8,013 nt of DNA from an uncultured Bacilli bacterium (lineage in GTDB: Bacteria > Bacillota_I > Bacilli_A > RF39 > UBA660). Shown in pieces: positions 5,133 through 8,013 of the stretch. Both the position numbers and the translations under genes were made by a program. Within the stretch, counting starts at the first letter, position 1. Each line of letters opens with the position of its first letter. The DNA lies in assembly GCA_934101745.1 (NCBI GenBank), contig CAKOSD010000039.1, positions 1 through 8,013 of the forward strand, given 5' to 3'. The notes beneath the pieces are model-generated. The model did no database searches. It worked only from the letters and a program-made list of their open reading frames with translations, and was not told where the DNA came from.

Positions 5133-6926
5133 ATGTATTATGGAGCAGGAACTTATGAGGCTTTTGCTCATCCCGAAAAGCCTATTGGGGTTGATAAAAA
5201 GAAAGCCTATATAATTGGTACCGGTCTTGCCGGATTATCCGCCGCTTTTTATCTTGTTCGTGATGGCCAGATGAAAGGAGAAAATATTCATCTTCTTGAA
5301 AAATTAGACCTTGCGGGCGGCTCTTGTGATGGTAGAAAGGATATTACTAAGGGTTTTTATATGCGTGGTGGTCGTGAAATGGATAACCATTTTGAATGTA
5401 TGTGGGATATGTTCCGCGATGTACCATCTATTGAAAATCCTAAAGTATCAGTCTTAGATGAATATTACTGGTTAAATAAACACGACCCTAATTATTCATT
5501 GTGTCGCGCTACTGAAAAATGTGGTCAAGACGCACATACGGATAAATTATTCAACTTAGATAAAAAATCTGCCATTGCCTTATCTAAATTATTTATTACT
5601 CCCGAAAGAGAACTTGAAGATAAAAAAATATCTGAAGTTTTACCCAATAGTTTCTGGAGTACTAACTTCTGGTTATATTGGCAAACTATGTTTGCCTTCC
5701 AAAAATGGTCTTCAGCCTTAGAAATGAAACGATACCTATGTCGTTATGTTCATCATATTGACGGTCTACCTGATTTCTCAGCCTTGCGTTTTACTAAATA
5801 TAATCAATATGAATCAATGATATTACCATTAACTAAATACTTAGAAAGTCATGGTGTTAAAATTGAGTATGGTATTGATGTTAAAAATGTTATTATAGAA
5901 AATTTAGGTACTAAAAAACAGGCTAAAGAAATTAAATATTTAAAGGATAACGAAAAAAAATCTATCTTTTTAACAGAAAATGATTTAGTCTTTATAACTA
6001 ATGGCTGTTGTACCGATACTTCTTGCTATGGTGATCAAAACACGGCTCCTGATTTGTCTGAAATTAAAAACGGTTCTGGTGAATCTTGGGATATGTGGAA
6101 AAATATTGCCAACCAAGCAAGCAACGGCGAATACGGTAATCCGTTGAAATTCTGTAATGATGTTAATGCTACTAACTGGATGAGTGCTACGATTGCTACC
6201 AGTGATGAAGAAATAATTAAACATATTATGGATATTTGTAAACGTGATCCTCGTAGTGGTAAAGTAACAACAGGAGGTATCGTAACGGTAAAGGATAGTG
6301 TGGATAACTGGTATCTTTCTTGGACAATTAACCGTCAGCCTCAATTTAAGAGTCAAGATAAAGGTTTAATATTAGTTTGGGTATATTCTCTTAATACTAA
6401 TAAAAAAGGTAACTTTGTGAAAAAGCCAATGTGCCAATGTACCGGCAGCGAAGTTTGTCAAGAATGGTTATATCATCTAGGTTTCCCTGTGGATAAAATC
6501 GCTGAATATGCAAATAATAAGTGTAATACCACTACTTGTTACATGCCTTATATAAATGCTTTCTTCCAACCTCGTAAAAATAGCGACCGTCCTTTAGTTG
6601 TTCCTAAAGGCTCAATTAACTTTGCTTTCTTGGGTCAATTTGCTGAAACGCCAAGGGATACTATTTTCACTACCGAGTATTCCATTCGTACCGGTATGGA
6701 AGCCGTTTATACTCTTCTAAATATTGACAGGGCTGTTCCTGAAGTTTGGGGAAGTTGCTACGATGTTCGTGAACTTTTAAAAGCCGCTTATTATGCTGTT
6801 GATAAAAAGAGCCTTGATGAATTACCTCTTAGCCTAGTAGAAAAAGAAATGGTAAAAGTCTTACTTAAAAAAATAAAAAATACCGATATTGAACTACTTT
6901 TAAAAGATAGTGGTTTATTAAAATAA
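5133..6926 (+). CDS. ohyA: Oleate hydratase (myosin-cross-reactive antigen family)
   Basis: This FAD-dependent enzyme hydrates the cis-9 double bond of oleic and related unsaturated fatty acids to 10-hydroxy fatty acids. It acts at the inner face of the membrane and helps detoxify host or dietary fatty acids. The 597-residue product is full length. The FAD-binding Rossmann motif is GTGLAGLSAA (29-38), with E56 ending the second strand. RGGREMDNHFECMWDMF (78-94) contains E82, and Y201 lies in LEMKRYLCRYVHHIDGLPDF; both fall at the positions of catalytic E82 and Y201 reported for Staphylococcus aureus OhyA. The late block FAETPRDTIFTTEYSIRTGMEA (503-524) is also typical. A helical C-terminus (from about 560) may contact the membrane. 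Start: AAAGGAGGA at 5118-5126. It has its own promoter and terminator, and a TetR gene follows. Confidence 0.95.
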   Translation: MYYGAGTYEAFAHPEKPIGVDKKKAYIIGTGLAGLSAAFYLVRDGQMKGENIHLLEKLDLAGGSCDGRKDITKGFYMRGGREMDNHFECMWDMFRDVPSIENPKVSVLDEYYWLNKHDPNYSLCRATEKCGQDAHTDKLFNLDKKSAIALSKLFITPERELEDKKISEVLPNSFWSTNFWLYWQTMFAFQKWSSALEMKRYLCRYVHHIDGLPDFSALRFTKYNQYESMILPLTKYLESHGVKIEYGIDVKNVIIENLGTKKQAKEIKYLKDNEKKSIFLTENDLVFITNGCCTDTSCYGDQNTAPDLSEIKNGSGESWDMWKNIANQASNGEYGNPLKFCNDVNATNWMSATIATSDEEIIKHIMDICKRDPRSGKVTTGGIVTVKDSVDNWYLSWTINRQPQFKSQDKGLILVWVYSLNTNKKGNFVKKPMCQCTGSEVCQEWLYHLGFPVDKIAEYANNKCNTTTCYMPYINAFFQPRKNSDRPLVVPKGSINFAFLGQFAETPRDTIFTTEYSIRTGMEAVYTLLNIDRAVPEVWGSCYDVRELLKAAYYAVDKKSLDELPLSLVEKEMVKVLLKKIKNTDIELLLKDSGLLK

Positions 6927-6982
6927 TTAACTATTTAGTAATTATGAAAACATTTTACTTCCAATTAAAAAACTTCTAAATT

Positions 6983-7031
6983 AAAACTAGAATAATACTG
7001 AAAATAATTATTTCTGTAATTCTAGTTTTTT
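6983..7031 (+). terminator. Terminator after the oleate hydratase gene
   Basis: AAAACTAGAAT (6983-6993) and ATTCTAGTTTT (7019-7029) form a perfect 11-bp stem. The 25-nt apical region can fold further through GAAA...TTTC pairing. Six T residues (7026-7031) follow, ending two bases before the -35 of the tetR promoter. The two genes are therefore probably separate transcription units. Confidence 0.75.
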
Positions 7032-7032
7032 C

Positions 7033-7062
7033 TTGTCTAAGTATTATTTTTTAAAGTATAAT
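7033..7062 (+). promoter_or_regulatory. Promoter of the TetR-family gene
   Basis: TTGTCT (7033-7038), an 18-bp spacer and TATAAT (7057-7062). The -10 ends 15 bp before the ATG, so the leader would be only about 9 nt, starting at or inside the AGGTGA ribosome-binding site (7068-7073). The spacer holds CTAAGTATT (7037-7045), a 9-mer that recurs twice downstream of the gene, and TGTCTAAGTATTA (7034-7046) resembles TGTCTAAAAATTA upstream of ohyA. Autoregulation is plausible but inferred. Confidence 0.65.
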
Positions 7063-7077
7063 TAATTAGGTGAATTT

Positions 7078-7632
7078 ATGAGCAGTTTAACAACAAAAAA
7101 AGCAATGTATTATGCTTTAAAAGAATTATTAAAAGAACAACCATTTAATAAAATAACTATTAATGATATAGCAAAACAATGTAATATTAACAGACAAACT
7201 TTTTATTATCACTTTATGGATAAAGAAGATCTAGTTGAGTGGATTTGTAAAGAAGAAATTGGTTATATCTTAAATACTAAAAATACAAATAAAACTTGGG
7301 AAGAAAAATTTTTGTCCGTGTTTACTTTAATGCTTAATGAGAAAATCTTCATTACTAATATCTATCATTCGGTATCTTTAGAAATATTACGTGATAGCCT
7401 ATATCGTTTAGTTTATCCTATTATTTATGAAGAAATTGATAAAATATCTCAAAAAGAAAATGTAGAAGAAAAAGAAAAAGTCTTTATTACTGATTTTTAT
7501 AAATATGCCTTCGTTGCTATTGTCTTAGATTGGGTTAAAAATGATATGCAAGAAGATCCTAAAGTAATTGTCGATAAGGTTAGTAATTTAGTAACCGGCA
7601 CTATTAAACACGCTTGTGTTGCTATGAAATAG
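7078..7632 (+). CDS. TetR/AcrR-family transcriptional regulator
   Basis: This is a 184-residue one-component regulator, normally a dimeric repressor released by a small ligand. The N-terminal DNA-binding domain covers about residues 6-55, with the helix-turn-helix ITINDIAKQCNINRQTFYYHF (27-46) typical of the family. The remainder is helical and would form the ligand-binding and dimerisation domain; its sequence does not reveal the ligand. ATG 7078 follows AGGTGA (7068-7073). The gene lies directly after oleate hydratase on the same strand, separated by a terminator and its own promoter. This suggests control of ohyA and of itself, perhaps in response to fatty acids or acyl-CoA; that link is inferred from position and shared promoter motifs only. 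The closest general resemblance is to regulators of the DhaS type. Confidence 0.9.
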   Translation: MSSLTTKKAMYYALKELLKEQPFNKITINDIAKQCNINRQTFYYHFMDKEDLVEWICKEEIGYILNTKNTNKTWEEKFLSVFTLMLNEKIFITNIYHSVSLEILRDSLYRLVYPIIYEEIDKISQKENVEEKEKVFITDFYKYAFVAIVLDWVKNDMQEDPKVIVDKVSNLVTGTIKHACVAMK

Positions 7633-7671
7633 TTGTATTAATTAAATAATGATAAAAAGTTCTAAATTCGC

Positions 7672-7704
7672 GCTGAAACTAAATAATAAGGTTTCAGCTT
7701 TTTT
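7672..7704 (+). terminator. Terminator after the TetR-family gene
   Basis: A perfect 8-bp stem, GCTGAAAC (7672-7679) with GTTTCAGC (7691-7698), encloses an 11-nt AT-rich loop and is followed by six T residues (7699-7704). This is a canonical rho-independent terminator. Confidence 0.9.
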
Positions 7705-7735
7705 GTTAAATTAAATTTTTCTTTTTAAAGTACTT

Positions 7736-7755
7736 GCTAATTATTAATACTTAGC
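7736..7755. repeat. 20-bp near-perfect palindrome, candidate operator
   Basis: The sequence reads GCTAAnTATTAATAnTTAGC: two 10-bp half-sites symmetric except for one opposed base pair (positions 6 and 15). Size and symmetry fit a dimeric helix-turn-helix regulator such as TetR. Its right half contains the reverse complement of CTAAGTATT, the 9-mer also found in the tetR promoter. It lies about 170 bp upstream of tex and just beyond the tetR terminator, so the target gene is unclear. Confidence 0.45.
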
Positions 7756-7832
7756 CTATACTCTATATCTATAAAACATAATAAGTCTTAATAGTTATTT
7801 TCATTATTATATATAGACTTATTCTAAGTATT
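7746..7832. repeat. Nested inverted repeats in the tetR-tex gap
   Basis: AATACTTAG (7746-7754) pairs exactly with CTAAGTATT (7824-7832), and AATAAGTCT (7780-7788) pairs exactly with AGACTTATT (7815-7823). The two right arms are contiguous, so the RNA or single strand could form an 18-bp stem interrupted by a one-sided bulge of 25 nt (7755-7779). The bulge contains three CTATA repeats, and CTATAT there could pair instead with ATATAG beside the inner arm. No T run follows, so it is not a simple terminator. The rest of the roughly 300-bp gap (7633-7928) is AT-rich, with no gene that I can see. Confidence 0.45.
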
Positions 7833-7902
7833 CATTTTCTAAAAATACTAAAAATATTTTCTTCTTTTTAAATAGTTAGTTTTCTTTAAAAGACTTTTAT
7901 TA

Positions 7903-7908
7903 TATAAT
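7903..7908 (+). promoter_or_regulatory. Candidate -10 box for tex
   Basis: A perfect TATAAT lies 20 bp before the tex ATG. The best -35 at 17-bp spacing is only TTTTCT (7880-7885), a weak match. The leader would be about 14 nt, containing GAGGA (7919-7923). In DNA this AT-rich a lone TATAAT is modest evidence, but no other candidate is nearer the gene. Confidence 0.45.
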
Positions 7909-7928
7909 CAAGTTATGTGAGGAAAATT

Positions 7929-8013
7929 ATGAATGAGACAATTATAAAAGAATTAACTAAAGAATTAAATATTAAAGAGACCCAAATTAAAGCGGTTTTA
8001 AATTTATTAGAAG
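7929..8013 (+). CDS. tex: Tex-family transcription accessory protein, 5' end only
   Basis: Only the first 28 codons are present; the window ends inside the gene. The translation is MNETIIKELTKELNIKETQI followed by KAVLNLLE. This matches the start of Tex proteins, which have an N-terminal helix of the form I..IA.EL.I...QV..VL.LL.EG before the TIPFIARYRKE motif, which would lie just past the window end. Tex is a large (about 720-residue) nucleic-acid-binding protein with an S1 domain and a YqgF-like fold, implicated in transcription. GAGGA at 7919-7923, 5 nt upstream, supports the start. With so short a fragment the call is probable rather than certain. Confidence 0.75.
   Translation, partial: MNETIIKELTKELNIKETQIKAVLNLLE

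Noticed and set aside
5985..6356. Minus-strand open frame of 123 codons
   Set aside because: It lies wholly inside the oleate hydratase gene on the opposite strand, has no recognisable motif, and is a shadow frame.
7855..7900. Imperfect TTTTCTT/AAAAGA repeats before tex as a terminator or repeat unit
   Set aside because: These are short runs of A and T with little G-C pairing, expected by chance in DNA of this composition.

Overview
The window is very AT-rich bacterial DNA with short intergenic gaps, strong AGGAGG-type ribosome-binding sites, TTGACA/TATAAT-like promoters and hairpin-plus-T-run terminators. Every tryptophan in the recognised proteins is TGG, and RbfA ends at TGA, so the standard bacterial code fits and the mycoplasma code is not needed. 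The gene content (rbfA-truB, cca, a DnaD-family gene directly before nth) points to a low-GC Bacillota, probably a gut-type Bacilli lineage near the Mollicutes/RF39 group. That placement is inference from gene content and composition.

Layout. Positions 1-1598 hold the end of a translation operon: the 3' part of rbfA, truB (overlapping it at ATGA), and a 122-residue protein I do not recognise. A bidirectional terminator follows, facing rpmB (ribosomal protein bL28), the only gene on the minus strand. rpmB and cca are divergent and their promoters lie within about 45 bp. Positions 1956-4319 form a tight run of overlapping genes: cca, dnaD and nth. A small unknown gene (99 residues) and cutA continue in the same direction and end at a terminator whose left arm contains the cutA stop codon.

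Positions 5133-6926 encode a full-length FAD-dependent oleate hydratase (formerly myosin-cross-reactive antigen, MCRA) with its own promoter and terminator. A TetR-family regulator on the same strand follows, also with its own promoter and terminator. A roughly 300-bp AT-rich gap rich in inverted repeats then leads to the first 28 codons of tex, cut by the window end.

Most of the window is housekeeping: ribosome maturation, tRNA modification and CCA addition, replication initiation, base-excision repair. The accessory part is the oleate hydratase/TetR pair, a plausible fatty-acid-responsive unit. The non-coding DNA around this pair carries recurring TGTCTAA/CTAAGTATT motifs and a 20-bp near-palindrome that could be regulator sites. 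I saw no CRISPR array, transposon, tRNA or rRNA, and nothing that is convincingly a new multi-gene system.
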